This document shows, piece after piece, positions 32,699 through 41,855 of a DNA stretch of 64,000 nucleotides. How positions within the stretch are numbered: position 1 is the stretch's first letter; every line of letters begins with the position of its first letter. The notes beneath the pieces are model-generated. The model saw nothing but the letters and a program-made list of their open reading frames with translations, was not told the DNA's origin and did not search any database. The translations under genes and the position numbers were made by a program. The stretch comes from CBDUEV01 sp965366365 (GTDB lineage: Bacteria > Actinomycetota > Acidimicrobiia > Spongiisociales > JAENVV01): contig CBDUEV010000003.1 in the NCBI GenBank assembly GCA_965366365.1, positions 35,181-99,180 of the forward strand, read 5' to 3'.

Positions 32699-35011
32699 TC
32701 AGGACAGGACCGGTGCCAGCGCCACCGCAAGCACCTCGGGAACGCTGCTGACCACGTGAAACGTGATCGCCTCACGTACCTCCGCCGGCACGTCGTCGAG
32801 ATCGATCTCGTTCCTAGCCGGGACCACCACCTCGGTGATTCCGGCGCGGTACGCGGCCAGGACCTTCTGTTTCAGTCCACCGATGGGCAGGACGGCGCCC
32901 TGGAGCGTCACCTCGCCGGTCATACCGACCGTCTCCTTGACCGACTGATCGGTCAGCAGGCTGGCCAGCGCGGTCACCATGGTGATGCCTGCCGACGGCC
33001 CGTCTTTGGGGATCGCCCCAGCCGGCACATGGAGGTGGATCTTTCGATCGAAGGCCTCATCGGCGATTCCAAGACGAGCGGCATTGGCTCGCACGTAGCT
33101 GAGGGCGATCTGGGCAGATTCCTTCATGACGTCACCGAGCTGACCGGTCAGTGTCAAGCCCGGCTCCCCGCCCATGGCGGACGCCTCGATGAACAGGACG
33201 TCTCCACCGGCTCCCGTCACCGCCAGGCCGGTGGCAACGCCCGGCACCGCGGTCCGATCGGCCACTTCGTCATGGTGGACCGTGGGCTTTCCGACCAGAT
33301 CGACGAGATCCTCGGCGTCGATCTCGACAGGTCCGGCGAGCTCTCCAGTGGCGATCTTCGTCGCCACCTTCCGCGCCAATTTCCCGAGCTGTCTTTCGAG
33401 ACCACGAACGCCGGCCTCCCGGGTATATCCGTCGACCAAGGCTTCCAACGCTCCCTCGGTGAGCGAGACCTCGTCCGTCGTCAGGCCGGCCGAGCGCAGC
33501 TGGCGTCGGGCCAGATGATCCCGACCGATCGCCACCTTCTCGGCGTCCGTGTAACCGTCGATCCGGATCACCTCGGTCCTGTCGAGCAGCGGCGCCGGAA
33601 TGGTGTCCAGAAGGTTGGCGGTGGCCACGAAGAGGACATCGGAGAGATCGAGGTCGTACTCGAGATAGTGGTCGCGGAAGGTGTGGTTCTGAGCAGGGTC
33701 GAGCACTTCGAGAAGGGCGGAGGAGGGATCGCCACGCCAGTCCGAGCCCACCTTGTCCATCTCATCGAGCAAGAAGACCGGATTCATGGAGCCGGCGTCG
33801 ATCAGCGCCCTGGCGATCCGTCCGGGCCGCGCTCCGACATACGTGCGTCGATGCCCGCGGATCTCGGCCTCGTCTCTCAGCCCGCCGAGAGCCACTCGCA
33901 CGAAACGTCGCCCCAGCGCTCGCGCCACCGACTCGCCGAGGGAAGTCTTGCCGACTCCCGGCGGGCCGACCAGCAGGAGTATTGCGCCGGACCGGCGATC
34001 GCCTTCTGAGGATTCGATCCCCCGCTCGGCTCTCAGTTTTCGCACCGCTAGATGCTCGATGATCCGTTCTTTGACGTCATCGAGTCCGGCGTGATCGTCG
34101 TTCAGCACCTGGCGCGAGGCGGCGAGGTCGAATGTGTCCTCGCTGAAGACGCCAAAAGGGAGCTCGAATGTGGTGTCCAGCCAGGTCCGGATCCAACCGT
34201 GCTCCGGGCTCTGCTCGTTCATCCTCTCGAGCCGATCGATCTCACGCTCGATGGCTTCGGCGACGTGCTCCGGGAAGTTCGCCTCGCCGAGGCGCTTCCG
34301 GTATTCGGCGATCACATCGTCGCCACCCTCGTCGAGTTCCGAACGGATGGCGTCGAGTTGCTGGCGGAGCACATACTCCCGCTGGCTCTTCTCCATCCGT
34401 TCGGCGGCGTCTTCTCGAACCCGACGTCGCAGCGTGAGCTCTCCGAGGACGTCGGTCATCCAGGCCATCAGTTTCCCGAACCGTTCGTGGAGGTCGGCGG
34501 TCTCGAGAAGCTCGACTTTCTGTTCGAGTGACAGGTCGGGCGAGTAGGCCGCCAGGTCGGCCAGCTGCCCCGGGTGGTCGATGCCGAGAATCCTTTCGGC
34601 CACCTGGCCCATGCCCCGCAGCTCGAGCACCTCCGACACCGTGGCGCGGTACTCGGCCACCATCTCCTCGAGAGCGGCGTCGGTGAAGTCCATGTCGGGC
34701 AGTTCCTCGGCGTCGACCCAGAGGGCGCCGTCTTCGCCCCGGCGACCGGCCCCCACCCGCGCTCGGGCGAGACCCCGCACCACGACACCTGCGCCGCCCG
34801 ACACGTCCTGGATCTCCGCGATCGTGCCGACGCGCGCATAGGTGTCCCCGACACGGGGAACCAGCAGAATCCGGTTTTCGGTGCCGCCGGCAGCCGCCAG
34901 AGCGGTCGCACCCTCGTCCGAATCGATCGTGAGCGTCACCACCATGTGGGGGAACACGACCCCGTTTCTGAGGGGGAGAACGGGAAGGGTCAGTTTCGTG
35001 GTTTCGGGCAT
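32699..35011 (-). CDS. lon: ATP-dependent protease Lon
   Basis: The 770-residue protein has the LonA layout: an N-terminal substrate domain (PVLPLRNGVVFPHMV), helical linker, AAA+ module with Walker A GPPGVGKTSLG and Walker B VFLLDEMDK, and a C-terminal protease domain with the Ser-Lys dyad (PKDGPSAGITM and GGLKQKVLAAYRAG). It degrades misfolded and regulatory proteins in the cytosol. It is divergent from dnaK across 203 bp that carry HAIR-like and palindromic sites, so both may belong to the HspR heat-shock regulon. Confidence 0.96.
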   Translation of the reverse strand: MPETTKLTLPVLPLRNGVVFPHMVVTLTIDSDEGATALAAAGGTENRILLVPRVGDTYARVGTIAEIQDVSGGAGVVVRGLARARVGAGRRGEDGALWVDAEELPDMDFTDAALEEMVAEYRATVSEVLELRGMGQVAERILGIDHPGQLADLAAYSPDLSLEQKVELLETADLHERFGKLMAWMTDVLGELTLRRRVREDAAERMEKSQREYVLRQQLDAIRSELDEGGDDVIAEYRKRLGEANFPEHVAEAIEREIDRLERMNEQSPEHGWIRTWLDTTFELPFGVFSEDTFDLAASRQVLNDDHAGLDDVKERIIEHLAVRKLRAERGIESSEGDRRSGAILLLVGPPGVGKTSLGESVARALGRRFVRVALGGLRDEAEIRGHRRTYVGARPGRIARALIDAGSMNPVFLLDEMDKVGSDWRGDPSSALLEVLDPAQNHTFRDHYLEYDLDLSDVLFVATANLLDTIPAPLLDRTEVIRIDGYTDAEKVAIGRDHLARRQLRSAGLTTDEVSLTEGALEALVDGYTREAGVRGLERQLGKLARKVATKIATGELAGPVEIDAEDLVDLVGKPTVHHDEVADRTAVPGVATGLAVTGAGGDVLFIEASAMGGEPGLTLTGQLGDVMKESAQIALSYVRANAARLGIADEAFDRKIHLHVPAGAIPKDGPSAGITMVTALASLLTDQSVKETVGMTGEVTLQGAVLPIGGLKQKVLAAYRAGITEVVVPARNEIDLDDVPAEVREAITFHVVSSVPEVLAVALAPVLS

Positions 35012-35073
35012 CGTGGCCGCTCCTCATGGGAAGACGAAGGAATGTAATGATGTAATGTCGCGGCCGGGGCTGG

Positions 35074-35096
35074 ATATTCCTCGATCCAGGGAATAT
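35074..35096. promoter_or_regulatory. 7-N9-7 palindrome in the lon-dnaK intergenic region
   Basis: ATATTCC (35074-35080) and GGAATAT (35090-35096) are perfect inverted repeats separated by 9 nt. The geometry equals that of CIRCE (9-bp arms, 9-nt spacer) but the half-site sequence is different. It partly overlaps the HAIR-like site. It may be a second heat-shock operator or a promoter palindrome. Confidence 0.4.
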
Positions 35097-35114
35097 GATA
35101 AGGGTCGACTCAAG
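35094..35114 (+). promoter_or_regulatory. HAIR-like HspR operator upstream of dnaK
   Basis: TATGATA-N7-ACTCAAG matches the right half of the HAIR consensus (CTTGAGT-N7-ACTCAAG) perfectly. It shares its left half TGATA with the clpB site at 42478-42498. The hspR gene closes this operon, so autorepression is expected from known actinobacterial heat-shock control. Confidence 0.55.
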
Positions 35115-35214
35115 TTATAACGACACGAGATACTAAGATGACACAAACCAAGTGTGAACACGGCTGCCGCCGACCCCTGGCGGCGAGCACCCATCAGAGA
35201 GGAAAGAACCCACC

Positions 35215-37068
35215 ATGGCACGAGCAGTAGGTATCGATCTCGGTACCACCAACTCAGTGATCGCCACCCTCGACGGAGGCGAACCCACCATCATCCCGAA
35301 CGCCGAGGGCGGACGCACCACCCCGTCGGTCGTAGCGTTCAAGGACAACGAGGTTCTGGTCGGGGAGATCGCCAAACGCCAGGCCATCACCAACCCCGAC
35401 GGCACCGTACGTTCGGTGAAACGCCACATGGGCACCGATTGGTCCATCAAGGCTGACGGCAAGACCTTCACCGCTCAAGAGGTCTCAGCCCGCATCCTGA
35501 TGAAGCTGAAGCGGGACGCCGAAGCGTTCCTGGGCGAGGAGATCACCCAGGCGGTGATCACCGTCCCGGCCTACTTCGGGGACGCCCAACGCCAGGCAAC
35601 CAAGGAAGCCGGCGCCATCGCCGGGCTCGAGGTCCTTCGGATCATCAACGAACCGACCGCGGCATCCCTCGCCTACGGCCTCGACAAGGCCGACGAACAG
35701 ACGATCCTCGTCTTCGACCTCGGAGGCGGCACGTTCGACGTGTCGGTGCTCGAGATCGGCGAGGGCGTCTTCGAGGTGAAGGCCACCAGCGGCGACACGA
35801 GCCTGGGCGGCGACGACTGGGATCAGGCGATCATGGACTGGCTGGTCAAGGGGTTCAAGAACGAGCACGGCGTCGATCTCTCCGAAGACCGGATGGCGAT
35901 GCAGCGCCTGAAGGAAGACGCCGAGAAGGCCAAGATCGAGCTTTCGTCTGTTCCGGAAACCGAGATCAACCTACCGTTCATCACGGCGACCTCTTCTGGG
36001 CCGCTCCACCTCCAGAAGAAGCTGTCGCGGGCCGAGTTCGAGAAGATCACCGCGCCCCTGCTCGAACGCGTTCGTCGGCCGTTCCTGTCGGCCATCAAGG
36101 ACGCCGGACTCACCGTCGATCAGATCCAACAGATCGTTCTGGTGGGCGGGTCGACCCGTATGCCGGCCGTGGTGGAACTGGTCAAAGAGCTCGGAGGCAA
36201 GGACCCTCAGAAGGGGGTCAACCCCGACGAGGTCGTGGCGGCCGGAGCGGCCCTTCAGGCGGGTGTGCTCAAAGGTGACGTCAAGGACATCCTCCTCCTC
36301 GACGTGACGCCGCTCACCCTGGGTATCGAGACCAAGGGTGGGGTCATGACCAAGATGATCGAACGCAACACGACCATCCCGACCCGACGTTCCCAGACCT
36401 ACACGACGGCAGCCGACAACCAGCCGGAGGTCGAGATTCACGTCCTCCAAGGCGAAAGGGAAATGGCGCGCGACAACAAGAGCCTCGGCAAGTTCAACCT
36501 GACCGGGATTCCGCCGGCACCGATGGGGATGCCGCAGATCGAGGTCACGTTCGACATCGACGCCAACGGGATCGTTTCCGTCAACGCCAAGGACCTCGGC
36601 ACCAATCGTGAGCAGGCAATGACGATCACCGGAGGGACCGCCGTCTCGAGCGAAGAGATCGACCGGATGATCAAGGACGCAGAGGCGCATGCCGAAGAGG
36701 ATCGCGCCAATCGCGAGCGGGCCGAGACGCGCAACCAAGCCGAACGGCTCGCCCACGACACCGACAAACTGTTGGTGGACCAGGCCGACAACCTCAACGA
36801 CGACGAGAAGAGCGCCATCGAGACGGCCCTGGCCGATCTCAAGGCGAGCATCGAGAAAGAGGACGCCGGTACCGACGAATTCAAGCCGAAGATCGAGGCT
36901 CTCCTGACCGCCTCGCAGGCTCTGGCCCAGCGTCTCTACGCACAGGCACAAGAGGAAGCTGCGGCCGCAGGCGGGGCAGGCGACGACGCCGAGGCGATGA
37001 ACGACGATGACGATGACGACGTCGTCGAAGCGGAGATCATCGACGATGAATCGGGTGACGAGGCGTGA
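35215..37068 (+). CDS. dnaK: molecular chaperone DnaK (Hsp70)
   Basis: The 617-residue protein has the N-terminal ATPase signature VGIDLGTTNSV, phosphate loops VFDLGGGTFDVSVL and LVGGSTRMPAVVEL, the hydrophobic linker (DILLLDVTPLTLGIE) and a substrate-binding domain. A long acidic tail ends EAEIIDDESGDEA. It folds nascent and damaged proteins with the DnaJ and GrpE encoded next. AGAGAGGAAAG precedes the ATG. Its length is close to actinobacterial DnaK. Confidence 0.98.
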   Translation: MARAVGIDLGTTNSVIATLDGGEPTIIPNAEGGRTTPSVVAFKDNEVLVGEIAKRQAITNPDGTVRSVKRHMGTDWSIKADGKTFTAQEVSARILMKLKRDAEAFLGEEITQAVITVPAYFGDAQRQATKEAGAIAGLEVLRIINEPTAASLAYGLDKADEQTILVFDLGGGTFDVSVLEIGEGVFEVKATSGDTSLGGDDWDQAIMDWLVKGFKNEHGVDLSEDRMAMQRLKEDAEKAKIELSSVPETEINLPFITATSSGPLHLQKKLSRAEFEKITAPLLERVRRPFLSAIKDAGLTVDQIQQIVLVGGSTRMPAVVELVKELGGKDPQKGVNPDEVVAAGAALQAGVLKGDVKDILLLDVTPLTLGIETKGGVMTKMIERNTTIPTRRSQTYTTAADNQPEVEIHVLQGEREMARDNKSLGKFNLTGIPPAPMGMPQIEVTFDIDANGIVSVNAKDLGTNREQAMTITGGTAVSSEEIDRMIKDAEAHAEEDRANRERAETRNQAERLAHDTDKLLVDQADNLNDDEKSAIETALADLKASIEKEDAGTDEFKPKIEALLTASQALAQRLYAQAQEEAAAAGGAGDDAEAMNDDDDDDVVEAEIIDDESGDEA

Positions 37069-37105
37069 GCCTCCCCACCCACCGCCAAACGCAGGTGTTG
37101 GACCA

Positions 37106-37792
37106 ATGACGGAACACGACATCACCGGTACCGAAGCCGGCCCCGCCGAGGACGCCACGGAGTCGACCGAGCAAAGCTCGGAGCATTCCGAAACGTCCCA
37201 AGGCGGCGCCGGCGGCGAAGGTGCTGCCGAGGTGGTGACCGCCGAGTCGCTGGGAATCGAACTCCCGGATGACGCCGACACCGCCACGGCCATGCTGCTC
37301 GGAGAAGTGGCACGAGCCCGGGCGGACGCGGCCGACTACCTCGACCAGCTCCAACGAAAAGCGGCCGAGTTCGACAACTACCGGAAACGGACTCTGCGAG
37401 AAACGGCCCTCGTTCGCGAGTTGGGGGCGGAACGGCTCGTCTCCGCGCTCCTGCCGGTGCTGGACAGCTTCGACGCAGCTCTGGCGTTGCCGGCTGAGTC
37501 CGAGAACGAAAAACGCCTCCTGGCCGGGATGAGTGGTACGTACGACCAACTCGTGGACGCCTTGAGTCGAGAGGGCTTTTCGGCGGTCCCCGGAGTGGGC
37601 GCCCCCTTCGATCCCTCCGTTCACGAAGCGGTGTCGTCGCCGCCGGACGCCACCGGCGCTCTGGTGGTCGCTCACGAGCTGCGCAGGGGATACCGCCTGA
37701 AGGAGAAGCTGCTGCGGGCCGCTTTGGTCGCCCTCGGCGAAAGCACCGGCGAACCGGATCAAGATGAAAGCCAGGTCGGAAGCGAGACGTGA
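37106..37792 (+). CDS. grpE: nucleotide exchange factor GrpE
   Basis: The 228-residue protein has an acidic disordered N-tail (residues 1-70), a long dimerisation helix (EVARARADAADYLDQLQRK, then AEFDNYRKRTLRE) and the beta-wing domain ending VVAHELRRGYRLKEKLLRAALV. It accelerates ADP release from DnaK. I start it at MTEHDIT, 37 nt after the dnaK stop, as earlier codons lack coding character. Its TGA overlaps the GTG of dnaJ (GTGA). Confidence 0.95.
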   Translation: MTEHDITGTEAGPAEDATESTEQSSEHSETSQGGAGGEGAAEVVTAESLGIELPDDADTATAMLLGEVARARADAADYLDQLQRKAAEFDNYRKRTLRETALVRELGAERLVSALLPVLDSFDAALALPAESENEKRLLAGMSGTYDQLVDALSREGFSAVPGVGAPFDPSVHEAVSSPPDATGALVVAHELRRGYRLKEKLLRAALVALGESTGEPDQDESQVGSET

Positions 37793-38916
37793 ACAAAGAC
37801 TGGATCGAGAAGGATTACTACGCCGTACTCGGGGTCCCGGCCACCGCCAGCCGAGACGAGATCAAGCGCGCCTATCGCAAGCTCGCTCAGGCGAACCATC
37901 CTGACGCCAATCCGGACAATCCGGCGGCGGAGGAGACGTTCAAGAACGTGTCCGAGGCCTACGGAACTCTGTCCGACGAGGAACAGCGACGCCAGTACGA
38001 CGAGGTTCGCCAGATGGTGGCAGCCGGGGGTTTCTCCGGCTACGGCACCGGGCCGAGCGGCTTCGGAGGCGGCCAACGAGTCCGGGTAGAGGATCTCGGA
38101 GATCTCCTGGGGGGCTTCGGCGGCCTGGGCGATCTGTTCGGCGGCGGGCGTCGTTCATCTCCACAGGGGCCGCGCCGGGGTCAGGACCTGAGTGCCGATA
38201 TTCATCTGGAATTCGAGGACGCCGTACGCGGCCTCACCACCACTCTGTCGGTGACCGGCGCCGCCAGCTGTTCTCGCTGCAAGGGGAACGGCGCCGAGCC
38301 CGGCAGCGCCGTTGAGACCTGTCCCAGCTGTGGCGGCAGTGGCACGGTCGCCCAGAACCAGGGCCTGTTCTCTTTCGCTCAACCATGCCGCCAATGTCGA
38401 GGACGCGGCCGGATCATTCCCCAGCCGTGTGCGAACTGCCGCGGGACGGGCTCGGAGGTCCGCAACCGCCAGATCACCGTCAAGATCCCGCCGGGCGTCA
38501 AGGATGGATCCACCATCCGACTCCGCGGCAAAGGGGGCCCGGGGCAGAACGGTGGACCCTCCGGCGACCTACTCGTGAAGGCTCACGTGGCCCCACACGC
38601 CTACTTCGGGCGCCGAGGCGACAACCTCACGGTCACGGTCCCCATCACCTTCACCGAAGCCGCTCTGGGCGGCCAGATCGATGTGCCGACCTTGAACGGC
38701 CCGGTGACGCTGAAAGTCCCCGCCGGCACGACCAACGGGAAGACGTTCCGTATTCGAGAACGCGGGGTTCCGCGTTCCAAAGGCAAACCCGGCGACCTCC
38801 TCGCCACCGTTGAGGTAGTTGTCCCGAAGAAGCTCCCGAGGGCAGCCCGCAAGCTGCTCGAGGAGTTCCGCGACCAATACGAATCCGGTAATCCGCGCGC
38901 CGAATTGGGGTTGTGA
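37789..38916 (+). CDS. dnaJ: chaperone DnaJ (Hsp40)
   Basis: The 375-residue type-I J-protein has a J domain with the HPD motif (QANHPDANP, about 41-43) and a Gly/Phe region. The zinc centre has four C-x2-C-x-G-x-G repeats (CSRCKGNG, CPSCGGSG, CRQCRGRG, CANCRGTG), and two C-terminal substrate-binding barrels follow. It starts with GTG overlapping grpE. It stimulates DnaK and delivers clients. The next gene hspR begins 2 nt after its stop. Confidence 0.97.
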   Translation: MNKDWIEKDYYAVLGVPATASRDEIKRAYRKLAQANHPDANPDNPAAEETFKNVSEAYGTLSDEEQRRQYDEVRQMVAAGGFSGYGTGPSGFGGGQRVRVEDLGDLLGGFGGLGDLFGGGRRSSPQGPRRGQDLSADIHLEFEDAVRGLTTTLSVTGAASCSRCKGNGAEPGSAVETCPSCGGSGTVAQNQGLFSFAQPCRQCRGRGRIIPQPCANCRGTGSEVRNRQITVKIPPGVKDGSTIRLRGKGGPGQNGGPSGDLLVKAHVAPHAYFGRRGDNLTVTVPITFTEAALGGQIDVPTLNGPVTLKVPAGTTNGKTFRIRERGVPRSKGKPGDLLATVEVVVPKKLPRAARKLLEEFRDQYESGNPRAELGL

Positions 38917-38918
38917 CA

Positions 38919-39307
38919 TGACCAACGAAAGACACGCAGTGTTCGTCATCTCGGTGGCTGCCGAACTGGCCGGCATGCACCCGCAAACGCTGAGGATCTG
39001 GGAGCGCCGGGGGTTGGTGGAACCCTCGCGCACGCCAGGAGGAACCCGCCGCTACTCGCAAGCCGACATCGAGCGGCTGGCACTGATCCAGGAGCTCACC
39101 GAGCAAGGCCTCAATCTCGAGGGGGTCAAGCGAGTGCTGGCCATGCAGCGCAAGATCGCCAAGCTGGAGACCGAGAACGCCTCCCTGCGCGATCAGATCG
39201 TCCGCGAACGGCGCGCCGCGGCCTCCGAGATACGGGACGTCCATCGCAGCTATCGGCGCGAGATCGTCGTGCGGAACCCCCTACCCCCCGACGTCCGGCG
39301 TCGGTGA
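38919..39307 (+). CDS. hspR: heat-shock repressor HspR (MerR family)
   Basis: The 128-residue protein has an N-terminal MerR winged helix (FVISVAAELAGMHPQTLRIWERRGLVEPSRTPGGTRRYS split over residues 8-45) followed by a coiled-coil helix with VLAMQRKIAKLE. Its placement as the last gene after dnaK-grpE-dnaJ is the standard actinobacterial layout. HspR binds HAIR repeats upstream of dnaK, clpB and sometimes lon, using DnaK as corepressor. Sites of that type are seen at 35094 and 42478. Confidence 0.95.
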
Positions 39308-39324
39308 GCCCGGCCCGACAACGT

Positions 39325-39357
39325 CGAGGGGGACCAGGCATGGCCTGGTCCCCCTCG
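39325..39357. terminator. strong hairpin terminator between convergent hspR and mscL
   Basis: A perfect 15-bp stem (CGAGGGGGACCAGGC / GCCTGGTCCCCCTCG) with a 3-nt loop ATG lies 17 nt after the hspR stop and 17 nt from the mscL stop. It has no T-run but can work in both directions. Confidence 0.8.
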
Positions 39358-39374
39358 GATGGTCGGACGAATCT

Positions 39375-39755
39375 CTAGCGGTTCAGGGCGTCGCGAATCT
39401 CGCGCAGCAGAACGAGGTCCTCGGGGTCTTCCTCGACCTCCTCCTCGACCGGCTTGGCGGTGCGCTCCTGATAAGCCTGGAATGGCTTGATCACGAAGAA
39501 GAACACCGCAAAGGCGATGGAGATGAAGGTGATCACGGCGGTGAGAAACACGCCGAACAGAATCGTGCTGTCGCCGAGACCGACGGCGAACAACGAACTG
39601 AAGTCAGGCTGACCGAACACCGCCGCCACGATCGGCATGAGGATGTTCTCGACGAGCGAGGTGATCAGCGCGCCGAGCGCAGCCGCCATCACCAAGCCGA
39701 CACCGATCTCGATGAGGCCCGGTTTCATGGCGAATTCCTTGAATTCCTTGTACAT
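39375..39755 (-). CDS. mscL: large-conductance mechanosensitive channel MscL
   Basis: The 126-residue protein has the amphipathic N-helix MYKEFKEFAMKPG, TM1 (IEIGVGLVMAAALGALITSLVENILMP split over 16-42) and TM2 (AVITFISIAFAVFFFVI). A charged C-terminal bundle ends EDLVLLREIRDALNR. It releases solutes during osmotic downshock. GGAAGGAA lies 5 nt before this ATG, which rules out the longer reading. It is a single gene. Confidence 0.96.
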   Translation of the reverse strand: MYKEFKEFAMKPGLIEIGVGLVMAAALGALITSLVENILMPIVAAVFGQPDFSSLFAVGLGDSTILFGVFLTAVITFISIAFAVFFFVIKPFQAYQERTAKPVEEEVEEDPEDLVLLREIRDALNR

Positions 39756-39924
39756 CTGGTTCCTTCCAATAGGGGGATAGATTGAGCGGAGCCAGGCTAG
39801 CGGTTTGGCATCGACGGCGCGACCTTTCAGTGTCCCTCGCGCCACGGAAAGCGTCCGCTCTGTGATCTATCCAGGGACGCCAAGTTACTGAAGGGCACCG
39901 ACCAGACTGCCGATACGGAATCGC

Positions 39925-41394
39925 ATGGACAACAGCTCCGATCTCCGAGTTCTTCTCGCTTCACCAGCGTCCCTGGTGCTCGCCGAGACGCACGAAGAGG
40001 AACGCTTCTTGGGTCTCCTACGTGACATCGCAGGAGAAGTCGGTCACGCGGTGTGGACCTGGTCGACCACCAGTGGCCTCGTCAACGCCGACGGTCAGCG
40101 AATGTATAGGACCGAGAACCCCCACCAGGCCCTGGCATGGATTCAAGACCTGACCGCCCCGGCTGTTTTCGTGTTCGTCGACGCCCATCCGATCCTCTCG
40201 GACGCGTACGTCGTCCGCCGCATCAAGGAAACCGCCCAGAGGATCCAACCCCACCAGACTCTCGTCTTCACCGCGCCGGTCCATGAGGTGCCTCCTGAGC
40301 TGACGAGCGTGGCACACGTCTGGAAGCTCCGCCCCCCGGATGAGGCGGAACTGGTGGATCTGGTGTGGCGCACCGCCCGGGATCTGGCTGCCCGGGGCTT
40401 CGACGTGGCGATCGACGACGCGCAGGTTCCCCATATCGCCGGCACGCTCAAAGGCCTCAGCATCAGCCAGGCTGAGCGCCTCGTCCAGCAGGCGGCCATC
40501 TCGGACGGGGCTCTGTCCGATCGCGACATACCGCCCCTGCGCCTCGCCAAGGCCCAACTCTTCACCGCCGAGGGCATCCTCGAACTGGCGGAGGCGGACG
40601 TCGGGACCCTCGACAAGGTGGGGGGTCTGGAAGGGCTCAAGAAGTGGCTCCAGCTGCGCATGCGCGCCACCGGCCCGGCGGCCGCCCAGCTGGGTCTCCC
40701 AGCTCCGCGCGGGGTGCTTCTCACCGGTATTCCCGGATGCGGGAAGTCCTTCGTGGCCAAAACGCTGGCGCGCACCTGGGGTCAACCGTTGGTCCTCCTC
40801 GACCCAGCCCGCCTGTACAGCAAGTACATCGGGGAAACCGAACAGCGGCTCAGCCAGGCACTGACCGCCGTGGACGCAATGGCACCGGCCGTGCTCTGGA
40901 TCGATGAGATCGAGAAGGGTTTTGCGGTGTCCGGTGGTGGTTCGGATGGCGGGGTGAGCACCCGACTCCTCGGGACGTTTCTCCGCTGGATGCAAGACCG
41001 CCCCGACGGCGTGTTCGTGGTAGCGACCGCCAACGACGTCCGGTCGCTGCCGACCGAGTTCCTGCGCAAAGGCCGTTTCGACGAGATCTTCTTCGTCGAT
41101 CTGCCCACGGAAGCGGCCCGCCGCCAGGTGCTCACGATCCACCTGACCAACCGGGGTCACTCTCCAGGCGAATTCGGCCTCGAGCAGTTGGTGAGGCTGA
41201 CGGACGGGTTCTCGGGGGCCGAGATCGAAGCCGGGATCGTGGGCGCTCTCTATCGAGCCTTCGCGGAGGGCCAGGGCCTCTCGACCGAAAAGCTGGTCAC
41301 CGAGTTCGGGGACACCGTTCCCCTCTCCCGCGCGCGGTCGGAAGACATTGCCGCGCTGCGCTCCTGGGCGCGGGACCGGGCGGTCCCCGCCTGA
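39925..41394 (+). CDS. Ycf46-like AAA+ ATPase
   Basis: The 489-residue protein has an N-terminal regulatory region (1-235) and an AAA+ core with Walker A GIPGCGKSFVAK, Walker B AVLWIDEIEKG, sensor 1 ATANDV, and a conserved R finger near LRKGRFDEIFF. The domain order and the phrase LDPARLYSKYIGETEQRL fit the Ycf46 group found in cyanobacteria, plastids and some actinobacteria, which has a suggested role in inorganic-carbon use. That link is not supported by the neighbours here. A small unknown gene follows. Confidence 0.88.
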   Translation: MDNSSDLRVLLASPASLVLAETHEEERFLGLLRDIAGEVGHAVWTWSTTSGLVNADGQRMYRTENPHQALAWIQDLTAPAVFVFVDAHPILSDAYVVRRIKETAQRIQPHQTLVFTAPVHEVPPELTSVAHVWKLRPPDEAELVDLVWRTARDLAARGFDVAIDDAQVPHIAGTLKGLSISQAERLVQQAAISDGALSDRDIPPLRLAKAQLFTAEGILELAEADVGTLDKVGGLEGLKKWLQLRMRATGPAAAQLGLPAPRGVLLTGIPGCGKSFVAKTLARTWGQPLVLLDPARLYSKYIGETEQRLSQALTAVDAMAPAVLWIDEIEKGFAVSGGGSDGGVSTRLLGTFLRWMQDRPDGVFVVATANDVRSLPTEFLRKGRFDEIFFVDLPTEAARRQVLTIHLTNRGHSPGEFGLEQLVRLTDGFSGAEIEAGIVGALYRAFAEGQGLSTEKLVTEFGDTVPLSRARSEDIAALRSWARDRAVPA

Positions 41395-41435
41395 CGATCA
41401 ACCGCGATCATTGCACTCGCGGTGTTCACACCCAC

Positions 41436-41441
41436 TACCCT
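41436..41441 (+). promoter_or_regulatory. leaderless -10 box of the 128-residue hypothetical gene
   Basis: TACCCT ends 8 nt before the ATG at 41450, with no ribosome-binding site between. Confidence 0.35.
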
Positions 41442-41449
41442 GCATCGAC

Positions 41450-41836
41450 ATGAGACCGCGACGACCAGCCCTATCCCAGTTCGAAGAAGACGTGAAGGGC
41501 GAGGATGCCCATGTGACGGTGACCCTCGCCTGGAATGAGGAGGCTTACTCCGGAGAATCCAACGGGTCGGCCGAACCTCACGCACGTCCCAGACTCATCG
41601 GCGAGGCGACCCTCCGCGCCGTCGAGAAGATCTCCGAAGGGAAGCTGGTTCTGGACCTCGCCGCTGTCGCCACCACCGACCTCGGCGCCTCGCGGGTCGC
41701 CATCGCCCAGGTGACCAGCAATTCGGCGCCCGGTTCCCTGGTCGGCAGCGCCGTGATCCACGAGGACAATCCATCGAAGGCGACTGCCCGTGCCGTGCTG
41801 GATGCGGTCAACCGGCACCTCGCCCAGGCCCTCTAG
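41450..41836 (+). CDS. conserved hypothetical protein
   Basis: This 128-residue soluble protein has two beta-strand rich halves: VTVTLAWNEEAYSGESNG, then LVLDLAAVATTDLGASRVAIAQV, followed by a C-terminal helix ARAVLDAVNRHLAQAL. I recall similar actinobacterial proteins only as hypothetical and cannot assign a function. The fold may be a small alpha/beta regulatory domain. It has its own leaderless promoter and ends 19 nt before a convergent thioesterase gene. Confidence 0.65.
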   Translation: MRPRRPALSQFEEDVKGEDAHVTVTLAWNEEAYSGESNGSAEPHARPRLIGEATLRAVEKISEGKLVLDLAAVATTDLGASRVAIAQVTSNSAPGSLVGSAVIHEDNPSKATARAVLDAVNRHLAQAL

Positions 41837-41855
41837 CCCGGCCGGCCGGCTCGCA

